37,706 nt of DNA from an uncultured Brevundimonas sp. (GTDB lineage: Bacteria; Pseudomonadota; Alphaproteobacteria; Caulobacterales; Caulobacteraceae): positions 1 through 37,706 of the forward strand of contig NZ_CALMFB010000016.1 in the NCBI RefSeq assembly GCF_937863155.1. The letters are read 5' to 3'. Below are positions 26,874-35,347 of this stretch, in pieces; within the stretch, counting starts at the first letter, position 1, and each line of letters begins with the position of its first letter. A model generated the notes under the pieces. It made no database searches. It had not been told where the DNA came from and saw only the letters and a program-made list of their open reading frames with translations. A program made the position numbers and the translations under genes.

Positions 26874-28481
26874 ATGAGCCACGACTCCTATGTCTTCGAG
26901 GGCGCGGCCCCGGCCGAACCGGCGCGCGACAACAATCCGCCGCTGTCGATCTCGGAACTGTCGTTCGCGCTGAAACGCACCCTGGAGGAGCGGTTCGGCC
27001 ATGTCCGGCTGCGCGGCGAGATCAGCAAGGTCAACCGCCACGCCTCGGGCCATGTCTATCTGACGCTGAAGGACGACAAGGCGGCCATCGACGGCGTGAT
27101 CTGGAAAGGCTCGGTCCGCAGCCTGGGCGTCCAGCCCGAGACAGGGCTGGAGGTCATCGTCACCGGCAAGATCACCTCTTACCCCGCCCGTTCCAGCTAT
27201 CAGATCGTGATCGAGACGATGGAGGCGGCCGGTGCCGGCGCCCTATTGGCCCAGTTGGAGCGGCTGAAGACGAAGCTGCGCGACGAGGGCCTGTTCGAGG
27301 CCGCGCGCAAGCACCCGATCCCGGCCTTTCCCGCGGTTATCGGCGTGGTGACCAGCCCGACCGGGGCGGTGATCCGCGACATCCTGCACCGCATCGCCGA
27401 ACGCTGGCCCTGCCGGGTGATCGTCTGGCCCGTGGTGGTCCAGGGCGATGCGGCGGCGGCCCAGGTGGCGGCGGCGGTGCGCGGGTTCGACGCCCTGCCC
27501 GCCCACGGCCCCCTGCCCCGGCCTGACGTGGTGATCGTGGCGCGCGGCGGCGGCTCGGTCGAAGACCTGTGGGCGTTCAATGACGAGGCCCTGGCGCGCA
27601 CGGTGGCGGCGGCGTCCGTTCCCGTGATCTCGGCCGTGGGGCACGAGACGGACACCACCCTGATCGACTTCGTGTCCGACCGACGGGCGCCGACGCCGAC
27701 AGGGGCGGCCGAAATGGCCACGCCGGTGCTGGCGGACCTGAAATACGCCCTGGCCGACCTGTCGGGCCGTCTGGCGCGGGCCGGGGGGCGGCTGGTCGAG
27801 GATCGGCGCACCCGCCTGCTCGCCGCCGCGCGCGGCCTGCCGGCGCGGCCCGAGGACCTGCTGGCCCTGGCGCAGCAACGGCTGGACATGGCGGGGGGGA
27901 GATTGCGATCCAGCCTGCAAGAGAATGTCAGCGCCCATCGACACGACTTCATCACCATCGCAGGGCGCCTGAACCGGGGGCTTCTGGACGGGCGGATCGA
28001 GAACCGGCGTGACCGTCTGAACGCATCCGCCGCGCGACTGCCGCGAGCGTTGAAGACGCACACTGACGCCAAGGGACACACCCTCGCCCGCGTCACCGCC
28101 CGGCTGTCGGACGAGCCGCTGAAACGACGTCTGGACCAACGCGCCGCGCGGCTGGAAGCTGTCAGCCATCGGCTGGCACGTTGGCCCGACAATCTAGGCC
28201 GAACGACGGAACGCCTGGCCGCCCTGGCCCGCGCCCTGGGCAGTCTGGACCCCGCCAGGCCCAAGCCCGGCTTCGCCCGCGTCGAGGATGCGGACGGCGG
28301 CTGGATCACCCAGGCGGCCGGTCTGGCGCCGGGCCAGGCGGTGCGCCTGGTCTTCCCCGACGGCGCGCGCGGCGCCCGCATCGACGGCGAAGGTGGGGGC
28401 GAACCGGCCGCATCATCAGCCCCCCGTCCACGACCGGCCAAGGCCCGCCCGCCGACGCCGGGCCAGGGCGACCTGTTCTGA
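26874..28481 (+). CDS. xseA: exodeoxyribonuclease VII large subunit
   Basis: A 535-aa catalytic subunit of exonuclease VII, which degrades single-stranded DNA to oligonucleotides with XseB. N-terminal OB-fold ([44 protein letters not shown]), catalytic domain with [33 protein letters not shown] and [25 protein letters not shown], then a long coiled-coil region. The Arg/Pro-rich tail is longer than usual. xseB is not in this window. Confidence 0.96.
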   Translation: MSHDSYVFEGAAPAEPARDNNPPLSISELSFALKRTLEERFGHVRLRGEISKVNRHASGHVYLTLKDDKAAIDGVIWKGSVRSLGVQPETGLEVIVTGKITSYPARSSYQIVIETMEAAGAGALLAQLERLKTKLRDEGLFEAARKHPIPAFPAVIGVVTSPTGAVIRDILHRIAERWPCRVIVWPVVVQGDAAAAQVAAAVRGFDALPAHGPLPRPDVVIVARGGGSVEDLWAFNDEALARTVAAASVPVISAVGHETDTTLIDFVSDRRAPTPTGAAEMATPVLADLKYALADLSGRLARAGGRLVEDRRTRLLAAARGLPARPEDLLALAQQRLDMAGGRLRSSLQENVSAHRHDFITIAGRLNRGLLDGRIENRRDRLNASAARLPRALKTHTDAKGHTLARVTARLSDEPLKRRLDQRAARLEAVSHRLARWPDNLGRTTERLAALARALGSLDPARPKPGFARVEDADGGWITQAAGLAPGQAVRLVFPDGARGARIDGEGGGEPAASSAPRPRPAKARPPTPGQGDLF

Positions 28482-28545
28482 CCGTCATCTCCCGTCAGGC
28501 GGGCAAGGCTTGGCGCACGCGCTGCGGCGCCGTTATCGTGCGGTC

Positions 28546-28749
28546 ATGACCGATGCGACCACCCCCGGCCAGGCCACCGTCCACTATGGCGACGGCGAGT
28601 TCGTGGTGCTGAAACCCGGCCGCTATGTCACCTGTGCGGTGACGGAGCGCCCCATTCCGCTGGAGACCCTGCGCTACTGGAACCCCGAGCGTCAGGAAGC
28701 CTATATCGGCCCGATCGAGGCGCTGAGCCGCATGGGACCGATCGATTGA
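28546..28749 (+). CDS. DUF2093 protein
   Basis: A 67-aa protein, VHYGDGEFVVLKPGRYVTCAVTERPIPLETLRYWNPERQEAYIGPIEA, the DUF2093 pattern. Function unknown. ATG at 28546 is chosen from the family start, not the long upstream frame. A -35 TTGGCG and -10 GTTATC are visible before it. Its stop overlaps the TTG start of the M23 gene (TTGA). Confidence 0.85.
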   Translation: MTDATTPGQATVHYGDGEFVVLKPGRYVTCAVTERPIPLETLRYWNPERQEAYIGPIEALSRMGPID

Positions 28750-29624
28750 CCGACACCCGTCGCCGCCTGCTGCTGGGAACCGGCGCCCTGATGATCGCTG
28801 GGCGGGCCGCCGCGCAGGCTTCGACACCGACACCTACGCCGGGCCTGAGCCTGAACGGCGAATGGCGCCAGGGCGGTTTCGCCTTCGGCCGCACCTGGCC
28901 GCGCGCCCTGGTGTTCGTGGACGGCGAGGCCCTGACAGCGGCGTCCGATGCGGGCCTGTTCGTCATCGGTTTCGACCGCGATGCGCCCGGTTCGGTTCAG
29001 ATCGAGGCGCGGGCATCGGGCGGGCGCAACGCCCGCCGGACGCTGGACATCGCGCCGGGGCGGTTCCCGTCCACGGTCGTCAACGGCCTGCCGCCTTCGA
29101 CGGTCGCGCCGTCGGACCCGGCCCTGCTGGAACGCATTCGGCAGGAGGTGCTGGTCAAGACCGAAGGCTTCGCCAGCCGGGTCGCCGGCGATGACTTCCG
29201 GGCCGGGTTCGACTGGCCCCTGGACCGGTATCGCATCACCAGCGCCTGGGGATCGCAGCGGGTGCTGAACGGTACGCCAGCGCGGCCCCACTATGGCGTC
29301 GACCTGGCCGCCCCCCAGGGCACGCCGATCAAGGCCCCGGCCGACGGCGTGGTGGCCCTGGCGCGCGCCGGCCTGCATTTCGAGGGCGGGCTGACGCTGA
29401 TCGACCACGGTCAGGGGCTGATCACCGCCTATCTGCACCAGTCGCGCATCGAGGTTGAGACCGGCCAGCGCGTCCGTCGGGGTCAGGCCATCGGCCGGAT
29501 CGGCATGACCGGCCGCGCCACCGGACCGCATCTGTGCTGGCGCATGAAATGGCGCGACCGCAATCTGAATCCGGCCCTGATGGTCGGGGTCAGGGCGCCG
29601 GAAATCGTTTACAATCAATCCTAA
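28746..29624 (+). CDS. M23-family metallopeptidase
   Basis: A 292-aa exported peptidase that would cut cross-bridges in peptidoglycan or act as a LytM-like activator. The N-terminus MTDTRRRLLLGTGALMIAGRAAAQA has a Tat-like RRxLL pattern and an AAAQA cleavage site. The catalytic domain has HYGVDLAAPQGTPIKAPADG (H and D metal ligands) and GPHLCWRM (second His), with a preceding beta-rich domain. The start is TTG, overlapping DUF2093 by 4 bp. Confidence 0.93.
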   Translation: MTDTRRRLLLGTGALMIAGRAAAQASTPTPTPGLSLNGEWRQGGFAFGRTWPRALVFVDGEALTAASDAGLFVIGFDRDAPGSVQIEARASGGRNARRTLDIAPGRFPSTVVNGLPPSTVAPSDPALLERIRQEVLVKTEGFASRVAGDDFRAGFDWPLDRYRITSAWGSQRVLNGTPARPHYGVDLAAPQGTPIKAPADGVVALARAGLHFEGGLTLIDHGQGLITAYLHQSRIEVETGQRVRRGQAIGRIGMTGRATGPHLCWRMKWRDRNLNPALMVGVRAPEIVYNQS

Positions 29625-29636
29625 GATTACGGATTG
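29616..29636 (+). repeat. small stem-loop at the M23 stop codon
   Basis: CAATCC and GGATTG pair around a 9-base loop that contains the TAA stop. It could be a weak terminator or a 3' stem. The AT-rich region 29625-29718 that follows holds the promoter of the response regulator, but no clear hexamers. Confidence 0.3.
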
Positions 29637-29718
29637 GTCATGGTACGCTAACCATTGTCCGCCTATCGTTGAAACCTCTGCGCCAGACCATCGGCGCCCG
29701 TCTTCTGGCTTCCCCCTC

Positions 29719-30237
29719 ATGTCGTCCCTTCAAGCCGTTCAAATCCTTCTGATCGACGACAACCAGCACATGCGGGCCATCGCCTCGGCGATCCTGCAGT
29801 CCGCCGGCATCCGTAAGGTCATCGAAGCTTCTGACGGCGGCGCCGCGCTGGAGGCCATGCGCGACCACGCCATCGACCTGGCGCTGGTCGACTTCAACAT
29901 GTTCCCGCTGGACGGGGTGGAGTTCACCCGCCTGGTCCGCAACAGCCCGGACAGCGCCAACCCCTATCTGCCGATCATCATGATGACCGGCCATTCGGAA
30001 AAGAGCCGGGTGACCGAGGCGCGCGACGCCGGGGTGACCGAGTTCGTGGCCAAGCCGATCACGGCCAAGGCGGTGCTGGAACGCATTCAGGCGGTGATCC
30101 TGCGGCCCCGCCCGTTTGTGAAGGCCGACACCTATTTCGGTCCCGACCGCCGCCGGCACAACTCGGACAACTACAAGGGCCCGTTCCGGCGCGCGGCCGA
30201 TCAGGGCCGCGTGGCCTCGGATTCCAGCGCCGCATAG
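29719..30237 (+). CDS. single-domain response regulator
   Basis: A 172-aa CheY-like receiver. Acidic pocket D13/D14, phosphoacceptor D58 in LALVDFNMFPLDG, T90 and K112 (FVAKPI) are in place. The 45-residue tail (FVKADTYFGPDRRRHNSDNYKGPFRR) is basic and recurs in alphaproteobacterial stand-alone receivers. No DNA-binding or enzymatic output domain, so it probably works through protein contact. The cognate kinase is not in the window. Its 3' end overlaps the convergent acyltransferase gene by 37 bp. Confidence 0.92.
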   Translation: MSSLQAVQILLIDDNQHMRAIASAILQSAGIRKVIEASDGGAALEAMRDHAIDLALVDFNMFPLDGVEFTRLVRNSPDSANPYLPIIMMTGHSEKSRVTEARDAGVTEFVAKPITAKAVLERIQAVILRPRPFVKADTYFGPDRRRHNSDNYKGPFRRAADQGRVASDSSAA

Positions 30238-31109
30238 ACGGCGTCCGGCCACCGCTTGTGAACCCAGAACCAGTCGACCGGATGTTCGCGCACCCGGTCC
30301 TCGACAAAGGTCGTCACCGCCTGGACGCCGCGGGCGATGTCGGCGGACTTGTCGGCCGTGGCCGTCAGGACGATCGGCTCATGCACCGTCAGGCGAAACC
30401 GCACGCCCGGCAGGCGGGTGACCGACAGCGGCTGCAGGACCGTGCCGAACCGCAGCGCCAGGCGGCTGGGCCCCGGTGCGGCGTTCACCGGCTGGCCGAA
30501 GAAGGTCACTTCCGGGCCTTCCGAGAATTTCTGGTCGTTCATCAGGGCCACGGACTCGCCCCGCTGCATGCCCGCCAGCAGTTCGCGCGCGCCGTCGCCG
30601 CCCTTGGGCGCGAACAGCTTGACCCCATAGCGGGCGCGGTTTCGGCGGATCATGGCGTCGACATGAGGGTTGTTGGCGGCGCGATAGGTGATCTGGCACG
30701 GGATGCCCGCCGCCAGGATGGCCGCGGCCATCAGCTCGAAATTGGCCAGATGGCCCGAGACGAAGACGACGGGTTTTCCGTCTTGCCGGATGGCCTCGAA
30801 CCGTTCGGCGCCGACGATCTCGATCCGGCCCGACGCGGGCGTCAGTCGATCCATCACGGCCAGTTCGGCGAAGGTGCGGCCCGTCTGTTCCCACTGATCC
30901 GCCGCCAGGCGCAGCCGCTGGGCCGGGTCCATGTCGGGAAAGGCGATGCGCAGGTTGCGCAGCACCGTGCGCTGGGTGCCGGTGCGCGGCCCCAGGGTCC
31001 GCAACAGCCAGCCGCCGAAGGCCGAGGCCCGCTCGACCCCCAGGGCGCGCAAGACGGCGATCAGCAGGCCGAAACCCGCCGCCTCGGCCCGCCAGGCCAG
31101 ATCCTGCAT
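30201..31109 (-). CDS. lipid A biosynthesis acyltransferase (LpxL/HtrB family)
   Basis: A 302-aa inner-membrane acyltransferase that transfers an acyl chain to lipid A. The catalytic H-x4-E motif is GHLANFE (about residue 116), and RRNRARYGVKLFAPKGG and MNDQKF are conserved family blocks. An N-terminal hydrophobic helix anchors the protein. Which acyl chain and position cannot be told. ATG at 31109 is preferred over an upstream TTG that would overlap the SDR stop. Confidence 0.92.
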   Translation of the reverse strand: MQDLAWRAEAAGFGLLIAVLRALGVERASAFGGWLLRTLGPRTGTQRTVLRNLRIAFPDMDPAQRLRLAADQWEQTGRTFAELAVMDRLTPASGRIEIVGAERFEAIRQDGKPVVFVSGHLANFELMAAAILAAGIPCQITYRAANNPHVDAMIRRNRARYGVKLFAPKGGDGARELLAGMQRGESVALMNDQKFSEGPEVTFFGQPVNAAPGPSRLALRFGTVLQPLSVTRLPGVRFRLTVHEPIVLTATADKSADIARGVQAVTTFVEDRVREHPVDWFWVHKRWPDAVYAALESEATRP

Positions 31110-31122
31110 CCGGCCGGGCCGG

Positions 31123-31893
31123 TCACCAGGCAATGGTGATGCCGCCGTCGACCACCAGGGTCTGGCCCGTCATGTAGGAGGCGGCCGGAGACGCCAGATA
31201 GACCGCCGCCCCGGCGATCTCGTCCGGCTGGCCCATGCGCTTCAGCGGCGCGGGATCGGTCACCTGCTTCAGCAGGTCCGGGTTCTCCCACAGATATTTG
31301 GCGAAGTCGGTCTGGATCAGGCCGGGCGCGATGCAGTTGACCCGCACGTTCGACGGCCCCCATTCCACCGCCAGGTTGCGCGCCAACTGCATGTCCGCCG
31401 CCTTGGAGATGTTGTAGGCGCCGATCAGGCTGTTGCCGCGCAGGCCGCCGATGGACGAAATGATGACGATGGCGCCGTCCTTGCGCTCCAGCATCTGGGG
31501 CGCGGCCATCTGGATCAGCCAGTGGTTCGAGACGACGTTGTTCTGAAGGATCTTGTCGAACTGCTCGTCCGAAATGCCCGCCATCGGCCCGGCATAGGGG
31601 TTGGTCGCGGCGTTGCAGACCACGATGTCGATGCGGCCCCAGGCGGCCATGGTTTCATCGACCAGACGCTGCAGATCTTCTTTCGAGGCGATGTTGGCCG
31701 GAATGGCGATGGCCCGGCCTTCGCCGTGTTTGGCGTTGATGGCGGCGGCGGCTTCGTCGCACGGGCCGGCCTTGCGCGAGGAAATGACCACGCGGGCGCC
31801 GTGTTCGGCCATGCGTTCGGCCACGGCCAGGCCGATCCCGCGCGAGGATCCGGTGATGACGGCGACCTTTCCGGTCAGATCGAACAATTGCAT
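31123..31893 (-). CDS. short-chain dehydrogenase/reductase (FabG-like)
   Basis: A 256-aa NAD(P)-dependent SDR. The Rossmann motif is TGSSRGIG (residues about 14-21), NAAT follows, catalytic Ser is in ISSIGG and the Tyr-Lys pair is YNISK. The C-terminal DGG close is typical of classical SDRs. The substrate is unknown; the best guess is a 3-oxoacyl or related hydroxy compound. ATG at 31893 has AGGA seven bases upstream. The acyltransferase gene begins 13 bp after its stop, so co-transcription is likely. Confidence 0.92.
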   Translation of the reverse strand: MQLFDLTGKVAVITGSSRGIGLAVAERMAEHGARVVISSRKAGPCDEAAAAINAKHGEGRAIAIPANIASKEDLQRLVDETMAAWGRIDIVVCNAATNPYAGPMAGISDEQFDKILQNNVVSNHWLIQMAAPQMLERKDGAIVIISSIGGLRGNSLIGAYNISKAADMQLARNLAVEWGPSNVRVNCIAPGLIQTDFAKYLWENPDLLKQVTDPAPLKRMGQPDEIAGAAVYLASPAASYMTGQTLVVDGGITIAW

Positions 31894-31991
31894 GGGGATT
31901 TCCTGGCGATTCGTCAGACGCACACTAGCGGTGCGTCCCTGATACCCCGATACTTGACCGATTCCACCCGGGAAGGCGTAGACCCATCCCC

Positions 31992-33266
31992 ATGCGCAGC
32001 ATCACCACGGCGTTTCTGGCGTTCGCCTATCTGTTCCTGGCCATGACGGTCGGGGTCTTCATCTGGCGCGCGGGGTTCGGCGCCGGAGCGGGCGCGGCTG
32101 GGACCATCGGAACCCTGGCCTTGTTCGGCGCGGTGCATGGGCTGATCGCCCAGATGTCGGACCGCCGCGCGCTGAAAAAGGAAATCGACCAGGTGCGCGA
32201 GGCGCATCGCCTGCTGGCCGACGCCCTGGAGGAAACCCAGGGCGCCCTGTCGGGTCTGGCCCAGGCGATCGAAAGCGGCGCCCTGAACCGCACCGAGGAA
32301 CTGTCGGGCGAGGTGCGCATGCTGGAGGGCCTGGTCCAGCAGATGAACGAGACGCTGGAAGACCGTTTCCGCGCCGGACCTGTGGCCGTGTCCGATCCGG
32401 TCGAGGCCCGCCGCCAGCAACAGACCAACGCCCTGTTGCAGACCGTGCATGAGGCGCTGAGCGAAAACCGCGTCGATCTGTATCTGCAGCCGGTGGTGTC
32501 CCTGCCCCAGCGGAGGACCATCTTCTACGAAAGCTTCACCCGTCTGCGCGACGAAACCGACCGGGTCATGATGCCGGCCGAGTATCTGTCGGTGGCCGAG
32601 GGCGAGGGTCTGGCGCCGGTGATCGACAACCTGCTGCTGTTCCGCTGCGCCCAGATCGTGCGGCGGCTGGCGCGCCAGGACCGCAAGGTGGGGGTCTTCT
32701 GCAACATCGCCCTGACCAGCCTGGGGGACGAAACCTTCTTCCCGCAGTTCCTGGAGTTCCTGAGCCAGAACCGCGACCTGAACCAGGCCCTGATCTTCGA
32801 ACTGGGCCAGGCGGTGTTCGAGGCGCGCGGCGCCGTCGAGGCCCGCAACATGGCCAAGCTAGCCGACCTGGGCTTCCGCTTCTCGATCGACAAGGTCCAG
32901 ACCCTGGACCTGGATTTCGCCGACCTGCAACGGTCGGACGTGAAATTCATGAAGGTGGCGGCCGACCTGCTGATCGAACAGCTGCTGGATCTGGACGGCG
33001 CGGCGCCCCTGCGCTCCATGCCCGACATCCAGGCCGCCGACTTCGCCGGCCTGACGCGCCGCTACGGCATCGAACTGATCGCCGAAAAGGTCGAGAGCGA
33101 GCGTCAGGTGGTCGATATCCTGGAACTGGACATCGCCGCCGGCCAGGGTCACCTGTTCGGCGAACCGCGCGCCATCAAGGAGCAGGTGCTGGCCGAAACC
33201 GATCCGCCGCCGGAATTCCTGCGTTCGACCCTGCGCAGCGCCGAACAGCGTCGCCGTTTCGGCTGA
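31992..33266 (+). CDS. tipF: TipF-like EAL-domain flagellar protein
   Basis: A 424-aa membrane protein with two N-terminal membrane helices (about 5-27 and 34-53), a coiled coil (58-130) and a degenerate EAL domain (about 150-400). The EAL motif reads ESF in YESFTRL and the usual DDFGTG is replaced by SIDKVQTL, so the phosphodiesterase is predicted inactive and the domain to bind c-di-GMP. This order is that of Caulobacter TipF, which positions new flagella at the pole. It extends the flagellar theme of the window, about 20 kb from the flagellins. Confidence 0.88.
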   Translation: MRSITTAFLAFAYLFLAMTVGVFIWRAGFGAGAGAAGTIGTLALFGAVHGLIAQMSDRRALKKEIDQVREAHRLLADALEETQGALSGLAQAIESGALNRTEELSGEVRMLEGLVQQMNETLEDRFRAGPVAVSDPVEARRQQQTNALLQTVHEALSENRVDLYLQPVVSLPQRRTIFYESFTRLRDETDRVMMPAEYLSVAEGEGLAPVIDNLLLFRCAQIVRRLARQDRKVGVFCNIALTSLGDETFFPQFLEFLSQNRDLNQALIFELGQAVFEARGAVEARNMAKLADLGFRFSIDKVQTLDLDFADLQRSDVKFMKVAADLLIEQLLDLDGAAPLRSMPDIQAADFAGLTRRYGIELIAEKVESERQVVDILELDIAAGQGHLFGEPRAIKEQVLAETDPPPEFLRSTLRSAEQRRRFG

Positions 33267-33293
33267 ACTGTCGTCAATCGGCAATCCTGGCCC

Positions 33294-33301
33294 GCTAGAG
33301 A
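33294..33301 (+). promoter_or_regulatory. -10-like GCTAGAGA before the lipoprotein gene
   Basis: GCTAGA followed by GA resembles the GCTANAWC -10 box of Caulobacter housekeeping promoters. It lies 28 bp before the ATG. Confidence 0.35.
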
Positions 33302-33328
33302 CGCCCCATCAGTATGGGAGCGTGCATC

Positions 33329-33931
33329 ATGAAACGTCTGGTGGGATTTGCGGTGGTGATGGCGCTGGGCGCCTGCAGCCAGGCCAAGGGCGATGCGCCG
33401 CCCGCCCCGGCCGAGGCCCCTGCCGCGACCGCCGAAACGCCCCAGGCGGCGCCGTTCGACATGCAGGCCGTGCCGGTCAGCACCCGCGACCTGGGCGCCT
33501 TCCCCTTCCTGCACCTGCCCGAGGGCTTCGCCGGTCCGAACGCCACGGATCAGGCGCTGGAGATCAAATACGTCTTTCCGGGCGGCGCCCTGACCGCCGT
33601 CGAGGGGCGGTATCGGCACATCCGCGTCTATGCCGCCAAAGGCGCGCCGTGGAACGAGACCCTGCTGCTGCGCCGCCTGGAAGACCAGATCAAAACTCTT
33701 GGCGGAGTTCAGGTCTATGACGGCGCCCTGCCCGACGCCGTCGGCGCCAAGATCCGCGCCGACAATCCCCGGTTCGTCCAGGACCTCTACGACCCCTGGC
33801 CCTATCGTTTCCGCCAGTATCTGATCCGCACCGCCGACAGCCGGGTGTGGATCGAGCTGGGCTATGGCTACAACGCCGAAATGGTCGATCTGAGCATCGT
33901 TCAGGAAGACCTGGCGCCCAAGGCGAACTGA
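33329..33931 (+). CDS. lipoprotein with an OmpA-associated N-domain, no OmpA domain
   Basis: A 200-aa lipoprotein. Lipobox LGAC gives Cys16, followed by an Ala/Pro-rich linker. The body (STRDLGAFPFLHLPEGFAGPN, then LTAVEGRYRHIRVYAAKG) resembles the N-terminal module preceding the OmpA peptidoglycan-binding domain in some proteobacterial proteins, but no OmpA domain follows. ATG at 33329 is chosen: GGGAG lies eight bases upstream and the signal peptide starts there. Localised to the envelope; function unknown. Confidence 0.78.
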   Translation: MKRLVGFAVVMALGACSQAKGDAPPAPAEAPAATAETPQAAPFDMQAVPVSTRDLGAFPFLHLPEGFAGPNATDQALEIKYVFPGGALTAVEGRYRHIRVYAAKGAPWNETLLLRRLEDQIKTLGGVQVYDGALPDAVGAKIRADNPRFVQDLYDPWPYRFRQYLIRTADSRVWIELGYGYNAEMVDLSIVQEDLAPKAN

Positions 33932-33961
33932 TCCCGGGGGTTTCGCCCGCCGGCTCCAGAG

Positions 33962-33969
33962 GCTAGGTC
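33962..33969 (+). promoter_or_regulatory. -10-like GCTAGGTC before the HAD gene
   Basis: It lies seven bases before the ATG at 33977, which places the predicted start of transcription at or next to the start codon. Confidence 0.4.
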
Positions 33970-33976
33970 GGCGGGC

Positions 33977-34846
33977 ATGACCCAACCCCATCCCCTGCCC
34001 CATCTGTCGGCCGTGGCCGGCGACTATGACGTGCTGCTGTGCGACGTGTGGGGCGTGATCCACAACGGGCGCGAAAGCTGGGCCGCGCCGTGCGAGGCGT
34101 TGAGCCGCTTCAATGCGGCGGGCGGCACGGTGGTGCTGATCTCCAACTCGCCGCGCCCGGCCCATGGGATGATCCCCCAGATCGACGCCCTGGGCGTGCC
34201 GCGCACGGCGTGGCAGGGGGTGGTCACCTCGGGCGACGCCACCCGCGCCGAACTGGCCCGGCGCGCGCCCGGCCCGGCCTGGATCATCGGCCCGGGCCGC
34301 GACGAGGCCCTGAACGCCGGCACCGGCGTGACCCCGGCGACCGGCGCCCAGGACGCCGCCTTCGTCTCGGTCACCGGACCGGAAGACGACGAGACCGAAA
34401 CGCCCGAGGATTACCGCGAACGCTTCATCCCGGCGGTGGAGCGGGGGCTGGAGATGATCTGCGCCAACCCCGACCGGGTGGTGCAACGCGGCGACCGGCT
34501 GATCTATTGCGGGGGCGCGCTGGCGGACATGTACGAAAGCCTGGGCGGCCGGGTGGTGATGGCGGGCAAGCCGCACGACCCGATCTATGACCTGGCCATC
34601 AAGGCGGCCGAAGACCTGCGCGGCGGGCCGATCGACCGGTCGCGCATCCTGTGCATCGGCGACGGCGTCATCACCGACGTCATGGGGGCCAACCGCCAGG
34701 GACTGGACTGTCTGTTCATCGCGCAAGGCATCCACGGCGACCAGGCGCGGGGGCCGGACGGCGCCCTGGACCCCGCCCGCGCGGCCGATCTGCTGAAGGC
34801 CGAGACCACCTACGCCCGCTACGCCGCGCTGGAACTGGCGTGGTGA
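33977..34846 (+). CDS. HAD-superfamily hydrolase, TIGR01459 type
   Basis: A 289-aa class IIA HAD phosphatase. Motif I is CDVWGVIHNG (DVWGV, catalytic Asp), motif II lies in VLISNSPRP, motif III is the Lys in AGKPHDPIYD and motif IV is GDGVITDVMGANRQGL. Substrate unknown. Adjacent genes for MaoC and RibF suggest no firm pathway. Confidence 0.9.
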   Translation: MTQPHPLPHLSAVAGDYDVLLCDVWGVIHNGRESWAAPCEALSRFNAAGGTVVLISNSPRPAHGMIPQIDALGVPRTAWQGVVTSGDATRAELARRAPGPAWIIGPGRDEALNAGTGVTPATGAQDAAFVSVTGPEDDETETPEDYRERFIPAVERGLEMICANPDRVVQRGDRLIYCGGALADMYESLGGRVVMAGKPHDPIYDLAIKAAEDLRGGPIDRSRILCIGDGVITDVMGANRQGLDCLFIAQGIHGDQARGPDGALDPARAADLLKAETTYARYAALELAW

Positions 34847-34870
34847 GTGTGGTCAAGCGGCGCGCACGGC

Positions 34871-34878
34871 GCTAACAC
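34871..34878 (+). promoter_or_regulatory. -10-like GCTAACAC before the MaoC gene
   Basis: It lies six bases before the ATG at 34885, compatible with a leaderless message. Confidence 0.4.
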
Positions 34879-34884
34879 CCGCCC

Positions 34885-35346
34885 ATGAGCAATCTGGTCC
34901 AAGCCCATCCGTCCGGCGGCTATATCCTGGATGAACTGTTCGTCGGCATGACCGCCGAGAAGCGCGTCGAGATCACCGAGGCCCGCATCGTCCAGTTCGC
35001 CGAGGCGTCCGACGACTTCAATCCCGTTCATATGGACGAGGCCTATGCCGCCAAGACCGCCTATCGCGGGCGGATCGCGCACGGCCTGCTGTCGGCCTCG
35101 GTCGGATCGGCGGTGGTGGGCACGATGCTGCCCGGCGCCGGCGCCATCTTCCTGAGCCAGACGCTGACCTTCCAGAAACCGGTGCGGATCGGCGACACCC
35201 TGATCGCGCGCGTGACGGTGGCCGAGGTCGATCCCGAAAGCGCCCGCGTGGTGCTGAAGGCCCAGGGTCTGGTGGGCGAAGACGTGGTGATGGACGGCGA
35301 GGCCCTGGTCCGTGTGCCGCGTCGGCGGCGCCCGGCGAAGGACTGA
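34885..35346 (+). CDS. MaoC-family dehydratase
   Basis: A 153-aa hot-dog-fold enzyme. FAEASDDFNPVHMDEAYAAKTAYRGRIAHGLL has the catalytic Asp and His of (R)-specific enoyl-CoA hydratases. Role: hydration of trans-2-enoyl-CoA, possibly feeding polyhydroxyalkanoate or acyl modification. RibF starts 2 bp after its stop. Confidence 0.92.
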   Translation: MSNLVQAHPSGGYILDELFVGMTAEKRVEITEARIVQFAEASDDFNPVHMDEAYAAKTAYRGRIAHGLLSASVGSAVVGTMLPGAGAIFLSQTLTFQKPVRIGDTLIARVTVAEVDPESARVVLKAQGLVGEDVVMDGEALVRVPRRRRPAKD

Positions 35347-35347
35347 C

